DNA from: Vreelandella profundi
GTDB taxonomy: Bacteria > Pseudomonadota > Gammaproteobacteria > Pseudomonadales > Halomonadaceae
Reading direction: 5' to 3'
Assembly (NCBI RefSeq): GCF_019722725.1
Contig: NZ_CP077941.1
Coordinates: 1,736,001 to 1,800,000, forward strand
DNA length: 64,000 nt
A model generated the notes under the pieces. The model did not search any database and had not been told where the DNA came from. It saw only the letters and a list, made by a program, of their open reading frames with translations. Position 1 is the first letter of the stretch. Every line of letters begins with the position of its first letter. Made by a program: the position numbers and the translations under genes. Below are positions 1 through 7,578 of the stretch, one piece after another.

Positions 1-362
1 TGATTCGCTTTGACGAGCTGGATATCCCCCGCCACGATGGACTAGTGGTACTGGCGAACAGCGATTCCGTCGTGCGCCGGGCAGATACGTGGTCACGCTT
101 CACAATCGCTATTGAGGAGGCCAGCAATTGGATCGTGGAAAACCCTGACGCCGCATGGGCGCTATTAACCAACACTCATCCAGTGCTCGACAATGACATC
201 AACGCAGCCGCTTGGGAGGATATTCTACGCCGCATGGCACTCAGCCCTGCCGCCGTTGACAGTCATCGCTACACCGCGTTTGAAACTTACTTGCTGCAAA
301 TGGGCCTTATAGATGACACCTTTCCCCTCTCACGCTTAGCAGTAGACCCACATGTGCTCTAG
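1..362 (+). CDS. ThiY/NMT1-type ABC transporter substrate-binding protein, 3' end only
   Basis: The reading frame is already open at base 3 and runs to a TAG at 360-362, so only the last 119 residues or so are present and the start lies outside the window. The visible C-terminus (RRADTWSRF, then a helical stretch with NPDAAWALL, and LQMGLIDDT near the end) resembles the C-terminal lobe of NMT1/THI5-like periplasmic proteins such as ThiY, which bind hydroxymethylpyrimidine-type thiamine precursors for an ABC importer. This is family resemblance from a fragment. The ligand cannot be assigned, and a related aromatic or sulfonate-binding protein of the same fold is possible. Confidence 0.6.
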   Translation, partial: IRFDELDIPRHDGLVVLANSDSVVRRADTWSRFTIAIEEASNWIVENPDAAWALLTNTHPVLDNDINAAAWEDILRRMALSPAAVDSHRYTAFETYLLQMGLIDDTFPLSRLAVDPHVL

Positions 363-388
363 CTGCTTACTTATCGCTTTGGAGGCGC

Positions 389-1774
389 ATGATCGAAAAC
401 GCCCTCATTTTTATTGATTTAGAGACCACGGGAACACGCGCGACACGTGACCGTATTACCGAAATAGCGGCCTTAAAAATCGTTAACGGCGAGGTTATTG
501 ATCGCTGGTCGAGCTTGATCTACCCCGAGACGAAGGTGCCGGCACAAATTAGCCAGCTGACCGGCATAGACGACCGCATGCTTAGCAACGCACCACGGTT
601 TGTTCAGATAGCGACGTCGTTGCGCGAGTGGCTAGCCGATGGGCATTTAGTTGCTCATAACGCACGCTTTGACTACGGTTTTTTACGCAACGAATTTAAG
701 CGCGCGGGCCTGGATTACCGCACATCGATCATCTGCACTCTGCGCATGTCGCGGCGATTAGCACCTCAAGAGCGCCAGCATAATCTCAAGGCATTACTCA
801 GCCGTTACGCTATCACTCCTCTTCGCCATCATCGGGCTGGAGACGATGTCAATGCGCTGTGGGCTTTATGGCAAGCCTGGCAGCAGGAACACAGTGCAGA
901 GACGTGGCAGAGACTTCTTAGTGAAGAGCAGCGTCACCGCACGCTGCCTGCGCACCTTGATAGCGCCCAACTCGAAGGGTTGCCCGCCACGCCGGGTGTT
1001 TATTTATTTTATGGCCACAATCGGCTGCCGCTCTACGTGGGTAAAAGCATTAATCTGCGCAGCCGCGTACTGGGCCACTTTCAGCGTGATCATCAGGACG
1101 ATAAAGAAATGCGCCTGGCGCAACAGGTTCAGCAGATTGAATGGGAAGAGACAGCCGGCGATTTAGGCGCTCAATTGCGCGAAGCGCAGCTAGTGAAAAC
1201 GCTAATGCCCATTATGAACCGCCAGCTGCGCAAGCAGGGAAAACTGACGACCTGGCATTGGCCGGAAGGCGCAAACTGCCCCGAACTCATTAGCAGTAGC
1301 GTCCTTAGCCAACTTCAGCACGAGAAACTGTATGGGTTATTCCGCAATGCAACGGAGGCTAAGAAGGCGCTGCGCTCAATCGTTGACGAGCAGCAGCTTT
1401 GTCCACGCGTTATGGGGCTTGAAAAGGGCAAAGGCCGCTGCTTTGCTAACCAGCTAGGCAAGTGTAAAGGAGCGTGTAACGGCCAGGAGCCCATCGCGAC
1501 GCATACCCAGCGCGCCCAGACCGCATTGCAGCAACTGCAAATTAATGCATGGCCTTGGTCCGGCAGTATTGCTATCGAAGAGCGCCCGGTAGGTAATGCA
1601 TCCCCTGCCTGGCACGTTGTTCGCCAGTGGTGCTATCTAGGTAGCGCGGCGAGCATTGAACAAGCCAGAGCGTTTGCCGACGCCTCTACGCTCTTTGATG
1701 TTGATAGCTACCGAATTTTAAACCGTTTTTTACGTCACCCAGAACAACACGGGCTTACCGTTACAGAGCTTTAA
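389..1774 (+). CDS. DEDDh 3'-5' exonuclease fused to a Cho/UvrC-like GIY-YIG endonuclease
   Basis: This 461-residue protein joins two nuclease modules. Residues 1-165 are a DnaQ-like exonuclease: FIDLETTG (D10, E12), AHNARFD (D95) and HHRAGDD (H148, D152/D153) supply the DEDDh metal ligands. Residues 200-290 are a GIY-YIG domain: GVYLFY at 203, YVGKS at 216 and a glutamate at 265 in the position of the UvrC catalytic Glu. Four cysteines at 338, 351, 359 and 363 follow with C-x12-C-x7-C-x3-C spacing, close to the UvrC iron-sulfur ligands. There is no UvrB-binding motif and no C-terminal RNase H-like nuclease, so it resembles Cho rather than full UvrC. The start has GGAGG four bases upstream. 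A role in nucleotide excision repair is inferred. Confidence 0.88.
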   Translation: MIENALIFIDLETTGTRATRDRITEIAALKIVNGEVIDRWSSLIYPETKVPAQISQLTGIDDRMLSNAPRFVQIATSLREWLADGHLVAHNARFDYGFLRNEFKRAGLDYRTSIICTLRMSRRLAPQERQHNLKALLSRYAITPLRHHRAGDDVNALWALWQAWQQEHSAETWQRLLSEEQRHRTLPAHLDSAQLEGLPATPGVYLFYGHNRLPLYVGKSINLRSRVLGHFQRDHQDDKEMRLAQQVQQIEWEETAGDLGAQLREAQLVKTLMPIMNRQLRKQGKLTTWHWPEGANCPELISSSVLSQLQHEKLYGLFRNATEAKKALRSIVDEQQLCPRVMGLEKGKGRCFANQLGKCKGACNGQEPIATHTQRAQTALQQLQINAWPWSGSIAIEERPVGNASPAWHVVRQWCYLGSAASIEQARAFADASTLFDVDSYRILNRFLRHPEQHGLTVTEL

Positions 1775-1786
1775 TCGTCATCTCGT

Positions 1787-2590
1787 TTATTGAGCGTTCA
1801 AAAACATCTCAACGGCCTGCTGAAAAGCCTCAGGCTGATCGGCGTGTAGCCAATGACCGGCATGCTTAAGCGTTACGACGCGGGCGCTGGGCATTACCGC
1901 ACGTAGCGCAGGTAGCATTGAGTCGGCGACATACGGGGAGTCAGACCCACGCAGCACCAGCGTTGGGCCCTCATAGGGCTGCTCACCGTCAGGTTCACCG
2001 ATAATATCGCTATAGCCCTGTTTGATCTGATCTAACCCTACTCTTAACGACATCACGTTATCGTCGTTTCGCACCAGATTAGTCGCTAAGAAAAGTCGCG
2101 TGGGACGAGAATCGACATGCTCGCCAAGCATGGCGTCGGCTTCGCTGCGCGTTTTTGGCTTACCTTCACGGACGCTTTCGAGTGCGGCAAACACATCATC
2201 ATGGCCATGATCATAGGCAACGGGCGCAATGTCAGCGACGATCAGCGAAACAACTCGCTTAGGTGCTAAGCGGGCCAAACTCATGGCCACTTTGCCCCCC
2301 ATTGAGTGCCCCAGCACATGCGCACGTTCAATGGAGAGGCTGTCGAGCAGTGCTAAAACATCGTCCGCCATGGTTGCGTAGCGCATGCCGTCAGCATGAG
2401 GAGACCGGCCATGGTTACGCAGGTCGACAGCAATAACCCGACGCGAGCGCTGCCACACCTTCAAATGCGAGCGCCAGTTGTCAGCACTCCCCAACAAGCC
2501 GTGAATAATCACCAGCGGAGTAGCGTCAGAGGCGTTTTCATCAGCGGGCATATCAATACAGTAAAGATCAACGGCGGCAGCGTCAGTCAT
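1787..2590 (-). CDS. ybfF: YbfF-like alpha/beta-hydrolase (esterase)
   Basis: A 267-residue alpha/beta-hydrolase. The oxyanion-hole motif HGLLGS lies at 30-35, the nucleophile elbow GHSMGG at 94-99 (Ser96), and the catalytic histidine falls in HAGHWLH near 243-246. The sequence between them (DLRNHGRSPH) is typical of the YbfF branch, cytosolic carboxylesterases acting on short acyl esters or acyl thioesters. No signal peptide is visible. The start is supported by GGAG six bases upstream. It converges with the exonuclease gene with 12 bases between stops, and lies 56 bases downstream of yhhQ on the same strand. The natural substrate is unknown. Confidence 0.85.
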   Translation of the reverse strand: MTDAAAVDLYCIDMPADENASDATPLVIIHGLLGSADNWRSHLKVWQRSRRVIAVDLRNHGRSPHADGMRYATMADDVLALLDSLSIERAHVLGHSMGGKVAMSLARLAPKRVVSLIVADIAPVAYDHGHDDVFAALESVREGKPKTRSEADAMLGEHVDSRPTRLFLATNLVRNDDNVMSLRVGLDQIKQGYSDIIGEPDGEQPYEGPTLVLRGSDSPYVADSMLPALRAVMPSARVVTLKHAGHWLHADQPEAFQQAVEMFLNAQ

Positions 2591-2646
2591 GCAGGCTCCT
2601 ATGTCTTAGCAGTGTTTTTAAAACTGATGTTTTTACCAGCAGCATT

Positions 2647-3315
2647 TTAGGCAGTGCGCGGCGCGTTATCTATCTGCCCTGTCCAAACAACTAGACGGCG
2701 CGTTAACCATGCGAGAAGTAGGCCATACAGCGGCAGAAAGAACAGCAGGCTGATCGCTAATTTGATGGTGTAGTCGACTGCGGCAATTTCAATCCAATGG
2801 GCCGCCATGAACGGATCAGGGCTGTTATAAAACGCCGTAGAGAAAAATGCGAACGTATCGGCAAGGTTACCCAGCACCGTTGAAAACACTGGCGCGACCC
2901 ACCAGGATAACTGGCGTAAACGGTCAAACACCTGGACATCAAGCAGTTGACCTATCACATAGGCTAAGAAGCTAGCGAGCGCGATGCGAGCGACAAACAG
3001 ATTCCATTCAGTAAGCGCGTCAATACCGGCAAAGCTCCCCCGTGGGAATACAACTGAAACCACATAGGAGACGACTAAGGCGGGAAGCATAACGCGAAGA
3101 ATAATAGCGCGGGCGGGCCCTTTGCCAAATAAGCGCACCGTTAAATCAGTGGCTAAGAAAATAAACGGAAAGCTGAAGGCGCCCCAGGTGGTATGGAATC
3201 CAAACAGCGTAAACGGCAGCTGAACAAGATAATTACTGGCGGCAATAATGCCAATGTGAAAGGCCACCATTACTAATAAGCAGCGGCGGTGTTGAGCGTC
3301 ACTCAATGCAAACAT
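2647..3315 (-). CDS. yhhQ: Queuosine precursor transporter
   Basis: A 222-residue polytopic membrane protein of the YhhQ/COG1738 family, which imports 7-deazaguanine precursors (preQ0, preQ1) for queuosine in tRNA. About six hydrophobic segments are visible, together with the family stretch FPFIFLATDLTVRLFGK near residues 49-65 and an intramembrane EIAAVDYTIK near the C-terminus. The start codon has an AAGG Shine-Dalgarno nine bases upstream, and that same AGG is the 3' strand of the preQ1-I-like pseudoknot annotated at 3325-3361. The riboswitch and the family assignment support each other. The gene appears monocistronic, with its own promoter-like sequence upstream. Confidence 0.9.
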   Translation of the reverse strand: MFALSDAQHRRCLLVMVAFHIGIIAASNYLVQLPFTLFGFHTTWGAFSFPFIFLATDLTVRLFGKGPARAIILRVMLPALVVSYVVSVVFPRGSFAGIDALTEWNLFVARIALASFLAYVIGQLLDVQVFDRLRQLSWWVAPVFSTVLGNLADTFAFFSTAFYNSPDPFMAAHWIEIAAVDYTIKLAISLLFFLPLYGLLLAWLTRRLVVWTGQIDNAPRTA

Positions 3316-3324
3316 GTCGATAAG

Positions 3325-3361
3325 CCTTTTTGTACAGAAGAAGAGGGGTTAGGGAACCCTC
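3325..3361 (-). promoter_or_regulatory. preQ1-I riboswitch-like element in the yhhQ leader
   Basis: Read on the minus strand, GAGGG (3361-3357) pairs with CCCTC (3347-3343) around a loop TTCCCTAAC. The loop ends in UAAC before the CCC strand, matching the class I preQ1 aptamer in which that C pairs with preQ1. An A-rich tail, ACAAAAAGG (3333-3325), follows. Loop CCT can pair with tail AGG to close the H-type pseudoknot, and this AGG is the yhhQ ribosome-binding site, implying translational repression when ligand is bound. The linker between stem and tail is about nine bases, longer than usual. The pairing is seen directly; ligand binding is inferred from the motif and from the transporter downstream. 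Confidence 0.68.
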
Positions 3362-3410
3362 GAGGTAATTAGCGCACTCTGAATGTGTCAAGGTGCCGCT
3401 AGGGAGCAGC

Positions 3411-3439
3411 ATTATACGGCTTCTACCGGGCAATGAAAG
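3411..3439 (-). promoter_or_regulatory. Possible sigma-70 promoter of yhhQ
   Basis: A perfect TATAAT lies on the minus strand at 3416-3411, with only a weak -35 candidate (CTTTCA) 17 bases upstream, inside the prpE terminator stem. Initiation about seven bases downstream would place the whole riboswitch in the leader. A TTGACA occurs nearer the gene but has no good -10, and a start there would cut into the riboswitch stem. Confidence 0.35.
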
Positions 3440-3462
3440 CCGCTCAGCTGTGTGAGCGGCTT
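3437..3462 (-). terminator. Terminator of prpE
   Basis: AAGCCGCTCA (3437-3446) and TGAGCGGCTT (3453-3462) form a perfect 10-bp stem with a six-base loop, starting seven bases after the prpE stop. On the minus strand the tail is TTTCATT, a modest U-tract, so termination may be partial. Confidence 0.65.
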
Positions 3463-3468
3463 AAGGCA

Positions 3469-5382
3469 TCAATCAAGCGGTGTGGCTTTATCGGCGGCCC
3501 CCACCGAGCGCTGGCGCATAGCCGTATGAATATCGGCAAGGCTGGCTGGGTCATCAATGGTAGAAGGAATACCAAACTCTTTTCCATCAGCAATAGTACG
3601 CAGCAGCTTGCGCAAGATCTTACCCGAACGCGTTTTAGGCAATCGATCAACCACTAACACCTGCTTGAAACAAGCAATAGGCCCAATATGCTCACGGACC
3701 CTGGCTATTAGCTCTGCCTCTAGGGTTGCCTCATCGCCAGTGAAGCCATCTTTAGGAATCACAAGCCCAATAGGCAGCTGCCCTTTCAGCTCATCATGGA
3801 TGCCAATCACCGCACACTCTGCTACGGCAGGATGCGCGCCCACCACCTCTTCTATCTCACCGGTAGAAAGCCGATGCCCTGCAACGTTAATGACATCGTC
3901 AGTGCGGCCCATAATGAACAAATAGCCCTGCTCATCATAATAGCCGCCGTCGCCGGTTAAATAGTAGCCGGGATACGCCGCCATATACGCCGAGTGGAAA
4001 CGCTGCGGGTCTCGCCATACGCCAATTAAGCAGCCTGGAGGCATCGGCTGTTTAATGACGACACTGCCCTGTTCCATAAGCTCAGCTTGGTCTCCTTCGC
4101 GATTAAGCACCTGCACATTGAAACCTGGCACAGGGTACGTCGCGGAACCGGCTTTGGTCGGCATAGATTCGATGCCCGGCAAATTTGCCGCAATTGGCCA
4201 GCCGGTTTCAGTTTGCCACCAGTGGTCAATAACCGGCACCTCAAGCAAGTCATCAAGCCAATGAAACGTCGGAGGATCAAGCCGCTCACCGGCAACGTAA
4301 AGATGCTTCAGGCTGCTAATGTCATATTTTTTCAGCAGTTCGGCGTCAGGGTCCTCTTTCTTCATGGCCCTAAATGCGGTGGGCGCCGTGAAGAAGCTGG
4401 TTACTTGATACTCTTCAATCAAGCGCCAGAAACTCCCCGCATCGGGTGTTTTAACTGGTTTACCTTCATATACGACAGTCGTGCAACCCAGCAGTAAGGG
4501 GGCATAAACAATATAAGAGTGACCAACCACCCAGCCTACATCGGATGCGGTGAAGAACACTTCACCGGGCTTCATGGCATAGATAGCCTCCATTGAATAC
4601 GCCAATGCCACCGCGTAGCCACCGGTGTCACGCACCACGCCCTTGGGCTTACCGGTCGTACCTGAGGTGTAAAGTATATAGAGCGGATCGGAGCCCTTCA
4701 CCGGGACACAATCTGCAAATGGCGCCCGCGCCACTAGCTGATCCCAGTCATAGTCGTTAGCGCCTAGTTCTGATTGATGCGCTGCGCGCTGGTAAACAAC
4801 ACAGGCATCCGGCTTATGAGTACTTAAACCAATCGCTTGATCAATCATCGGCTTATAAGGCTGCACTTTACCTAGTTCGATGCCACATGAGGCTGCCACC
4901 ACCACCTTGGGCTCAGCGTCTTCGATACGTGCGGCCAGCTCATGGGGCGCGAAGCCCCCAAAGACCACTGAATGAATCGCACCGAGCCGTGCACAGGCAT
5001 ACATCGCCATCAGTGCTTCGGGAATCATCGGCATATAAATAATGACACGATCGCCCTTTTCAACGCCTAGCTGCGCTAAGGCGCCGGCCAAATGCGCGAC
5101 GCGATCACGCATATCCCGATAGCTAATAGTTTGCTTAGACTGCGTGGAGGGAGAATCCCAGAAAATGGCCGCCTGATCACCTCGGCCCTGCTCAACATGG
5201 TAGTCCAAAGCGGCATAACTAAGGTTCATTTCCCCATCGCTGAACCAGCGTGCGTGATGCTGCGCGTCATAGCTGAGTATCGTGCGTGGCGTCACGTACC
5301 AGGGGATACGTTTAGCCTGCTCGGCCCAGAATATATCAGGGTGTTCAATCGACTGCTGGAAAGCATCATGGTAGCGACTCAT
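3469..5382 (-). CDS. prpE: Propionyl-CoA synthetase
   Basis: A 637-residue acetyl-CoA-synthetase-family enzyme, close in length to PrpE. It activates propionate to propionyl-CoA through an acyl-adenylate. Visible features are the AMP-binding loop YTSGTTGKPKG (238-248), GERLDPPTFHWL in the middle, DHWWQTETGW (A5 region) and the C-terminal LPKTRSGKILRK with the catalytic lysine near 588. EVFFTASDVGWVVGHSY and the extended tail after the lysine match PrpE better than Acs. It stands alone: no prpB, prpC or prpD is in the window. Transcription is divergent from the ArsR gene across 291 bases. Acetate or other short acyl substrates are an alternative. Confidence 0.85.
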   Translation of the reverse strand: MSRYHDAFQQSIEHPDIFWAEQAKRIPWYVTPRTILSYDAQHHARWFSDGEMNLSYAALDYHVEQGRGDQAAIFWDSPSTQSKQTISYRDMRDRVAHLAGALAQLGVEKGDRVIIYMPMIPEALMAMYACARLGAIHSVVFGGFAPHELAARIEDAEPKVVVAASCGIELGKVQPYKPMIDQAIGLSTHKPDACVVYQRAAHQSELGANDYDWDQLVARAPFADCVPVKGSDPLYILYTSGTTGKPKGVVRDTGGYAVALAYSMEAIYAMKPGEVFFTASDVGWVVGHSYIVYAPLLLGCTTVVYEGKPVKTPDAGSFWRLIEEYQVTSFFTAPTAFRAMKKEDPDAELLKKYDISSLKHLYVAGERLDPPTFHWLDDLLEVPVIDHWWQTETGWPIAANLPGIESMPTKAGSATYPVPGFNVQVLNREGDQAELMEQGSVVIKQPMPPGCLIGVWRDPQRFHSAYMAAYPGYYLTGDGGYYDEQGYLFIMGRTDDVINVAGHRLSTGEIEEVVGAHPAVAECAVIGIHDELKGQLPIGLVIPKDGFTGDEATLEAELIARVREHIGPIACFKQVLVVDRLPKTRSGKILRKLLRTIADGKEFGIPSTIDDPASLADIHTAMRQRSVGAADKATPLD

Positions 5383-5673
5383 ATAGTGTTCTCATTGTTA
5401 TTATGCAAACGCATTGTTGACACTGTATAAAGTAAACCGCACTAGCACCTTCATACTATTGGCTAACGGGTCGAAAATGCGCAACGTCGCCACCCATTGT
5501 CGACAACACGGCAAGGGATTTACCATTGATTAACCGTTAAACAAAGCCTTGGACAAAACTCGCTAAATTACTGATCATTAAACAACTTGGTTTTCGCGAC
5601 GCGACGATGCCGAGATACATTATAACAATGCATATAAACAAGCTTATGTAACAGTGTAGGCAAGGAGATCACT
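5383..5673. other. Divergent intergenic region between prpE and the arsR-family gene
   Basis: 291 bases without a convincing ORF. The half next to the ArsR gene is AT-rich and contains an imperfect inverted repeat, TTATA-N8-TATAA at 5620-5637, in the size range of ArsR-family operators and overlapping -10-like sequence. An AAGGAG lies eight bases before the regulator start. The half next to prpE holds TTGCATAAT on the minus strand. Both promoters are weakly defined by eye. Confidence 0.3.
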
Positions 5674-5994
5674 ATGTCTGCTTCTACAAGCGCCGCGACA
5701 CGTTTGCTTGAACACGACTGCCGAGCTATTGAGGCGGGAACTAGCTTACTGAAAGCATTGGCAAACGAAAAACGCTTACAAATAATGTGCTTACTTGCTG
5801 AGAAAGAGCTATCAGTTACTCAGATAAATCAACAGCTTGCCTTGAGCCAGTCGGCTCTATCACAGCATTTAGCGATATTGAGGCGTGATGAGCTGGTGAG
5901 CACACGCCGAGAATCACAAACCATTTACTACTCATTGACTAGCGAAAGCGCCATAGCCATTCTTGCTGCATTGGCGCATCACTATTCAGCATAA
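5674..5994 (+). CDS. ArsR-family winged-helix transcriptional regulator
   Basis: A 106-residue single-domain repressor. LLKALANEKRLQIMCLL (about 24-41) is the ArsR-family helix region. LSVTQINQQLALSQSALSQH (about 46-66) is the helix-turn-helix, and RRESQTIYYSL is the wing. The metal box ELCVCDL of ArsR/CadC is replaced by ELSVTQI, so metal sensing at that site is unlikely. A cysteine at 39 aligns with the first redox cysteine of BigR/SqrR/HlyU-type regulators, but no second cysteine is present near the C-terminus (the other is Cys16). The gene is divergent from prpE and converges with sohB, three bases apart. Its targets are unknown; autoregulation and prpE control are guesses. Confidence 0.85.
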   Translation: MSASTSAATRLLEHDCRAIEAGTSLLKALANEKRLQIMCLLAEKELSVTQINQQLALSQSALSQHLAILRRDELVSTRRESQTIYYSLTSESAIAILAALAHHYSA

Positions 5995-5997
5995 CGT

Positions 5998-7041
5998 TTA
6001 GCGGCGTTGCCACCCGGCCGCGTCGATCAGCCCCAGCGCCTTGAGCGCTGCTTGTTCGACACCCGTTGAAACGGCTAAGCCAAGCTTTCGGCTCATCGTT
6101 TTAGGCGCCTCAAGCTTGACGGTATAAACCTGCACCTGCGCCATACGCTCTGTCAGATAGGCTTCGCTGGTGCCCACGCTATCAACAAGCAGCTGGGGCA
6201 ATGCCTCGCTGCCGTACCAAATTTCACCGGTGGCCAGTGAGTCAATATCCATAGCGGGTCGCCGCTCTGAAACGTAGTGTTTAAATAACCGGTGGGTGTT
6301 CTCTAGATCATCCAAGAACTTTTCTTTGCCTTCTTCGGTATTTTCACCAAGCACGGTCAAGGTACGCTTATATTTTCCAGCGGTTAGCAGCTCGACATCA
6401 ATATCGTGCTTTTTGAGCAGCCTATGAATGTTGGGCACTTGCGCTACTACGCCGATCGATCCAATAACGGCAAACGGAGCCGCTTTAATATGCTGCGCGG
6501 TGCAGGCCATCATGTAGCCCCCGCTCGCCGCCACTTTATCAATACATACCGTCGTGATAAGACCCGCAGCGCTTAGCCGATCCATCTGCGCGGCCGCTAA
6601 GCCATAGGCATGCACTAGGCCACCCGCGGACTCCAGCCGAATCACTACCTCATCGTCTTTACTAGCCACGTCGATAATAGCGGAGATCTCTTGAGCAAAA
6701 CGCTCGGTTTGTGAGGCTTTCAAATCACCATGAAAATCCAATACCCAAACACGAGATGCTGGTAGCGTTGGTTGCTCGTTTTTTTGAACCTTTAGGCGTT
6801 TTTTTTCGTCGTGACGAAATTTTTTTAGCAGCTTTTTACGCGCAGAAGGCAGCGCAATGGCCAAACGCAGGCGGCGACCGCGATCGATGCGCTGATCATT
6901 AAGCTGCTCAACACGCAGCGTCAGGCCATGCTCTTTTGCTTGCTTAGAGCGCGTGACGAGCAGTATACCAATCACTAACAACGCTATCACGATGGCTGTT
7001 TGAACCAAAAACGTACCTAATTCTGCGGCCCACTCACTCAT
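5998..7041 (-). CDS. sohB: SohB inner-membrane serine protease (peptidase S49)
   Basis: 347 residues, almost the length of E. coli SohB (349). A single N-terminal membrane segment (about 10-30) is followed by a charged linker and a SppA-like protease domain. VAASGGYMMA contains the nucleophile Ser173. GKYKR contains Lys225, 52 residues later, the spacing of the Ser-Lys dyad in single-domain SppA proteins. SIGVVAQVPNIHRLLKK fits the family. The enzyme probably cleaves membrane or signal-peptide remnants on the periplasmic side. The gene is monocistronic, with 185 bases to the divergent SCP2 gene. Confidence 0.9.
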   Translation of the reverse strand: MSEWAAELGTFLVQTAIVIALLVIGILLVTRSKQAKEHGLTLRVEQLNDQRIDRGRRLRLAIALPSARKKLLKKFRHDEKKRLKVQKNEQPTLPASRVWVLDFHGDLKASQTERFAQEISAIIDVASKDDEVVIRLESAGGLVHAYGLAAAQMDRLSAAGLITTVCIDKVAASGGYMMACTAQHIKAAPFAVIGSIGVVAQVPNIHRLLKKHDIDVELLTAGKYKRTLTVLGENTEEGKEKFLDDLENTHRLFKHYVSERRPAMDIDSLATGEIWYGSEALPQLLVDSVGTSEAYLTERMAQVQVYTVKLEAPKTMSRKLGLAVSTGVEQAALKALGLIDAAGWQRR

Positions 7042-7226
7042 TAACGTTCTCCACTAGATAATTGAATTCTTAAACAGGGCAATGCTCTCATGTATCCTCA
7101 TGAAGCATTAGCGCAGCGCTTGATTGAAACGTACGTATGATACAGCCTCGTGCCGTATAAGATTGTTTCTTTGAATCACTATCGATAACCTTAAGCTAAT
7201 TTACCTACTTACTTGTGAGATTTACG

Positions 7227-7538
7227 ATGTCAACGAACACCCTTGATAAGCTGAAAGCACGTTTCAATCCAGAAGCCGCCGAGGGGATGAACGAAATTTT
7301 TCAATTTCATTTCTCAGATGCGGGCAGCCACTATCTGCACATTCAAGATGGCACGCTCGACGCACAAGAAGGCGAGCACGATGACCCTTCTGTCAGCTTA
7401 AGCCTAAGCACCGAGACGCTGAAAGGCATTATGAGTGGCGACATTAACGGCATGACGGCGTTTATGACTGGAAAGCTGAAAGCAACCGGCAATGTGATGC
7501 TGGCCACTAAACTGACCAGCCTGTTTCCTAGCAAGTAA
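7227..7538 (+). CDS. SCP2 sterol-carrier-domain protein
   Basis: A 103-residue protein made of one SCP2 domain: a short amphipathic N-terminal helix, YLHIQDGTLDA, the DDPSVSLSLS strand, and the terminal helical half LKGIMSGDINGMTAFMTGKL. Small bacterial proteins of this type bind acyl or other hydrophobic ligands, but no ligand can be named here. I chose the ATG at 7227 over an in-frame GTG at 7215 because TGAGA lies upstream of the ATG and nothing SD-like precedes the GTG. It converges with nudC, with a hairpin between the two stops. Confidence 0.82.
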   Translation: MSTNTLDKLKARFNPEAAEGMNEIFQFHFSDAGSHYLHIQDGTLDAQEGEHDDPSVSLSLSTETLKGIMSGDINGMTAFMTGKLKATGNVMLATKLTSLFPSK

Positions 7539-7547
7539 TCATCTTTA

Positions 7548-7578
7548 AGCACGCGGCGCTCTTCAGCGCCAGCGTGCT
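7548..7578. terminator. Hairpin between SCP2 gene and nudC
   Basis: AGCACGCGGCGCT, loop CTTC, then AGCGCC-A-GCGTGCT forms a 13-bp stem with one bulged base. It lies between two convergent genes and overlaps the last codons of nudC. No U-tract follows on either strand, so intrinsic termination is uncertain. Confidence 0.4.

Noticed and set aside
3362..3390. TTGACA on the minus strand as the yhhQ promoter
   Set aside because: No acceptable -10 at 16-18 bases, and initiation there would cut the riboswitch stem.
4026..4497. Overlapping frames on both strands within prpE
   Set aside because: These are shadow frames of a well-conserved synthetase.
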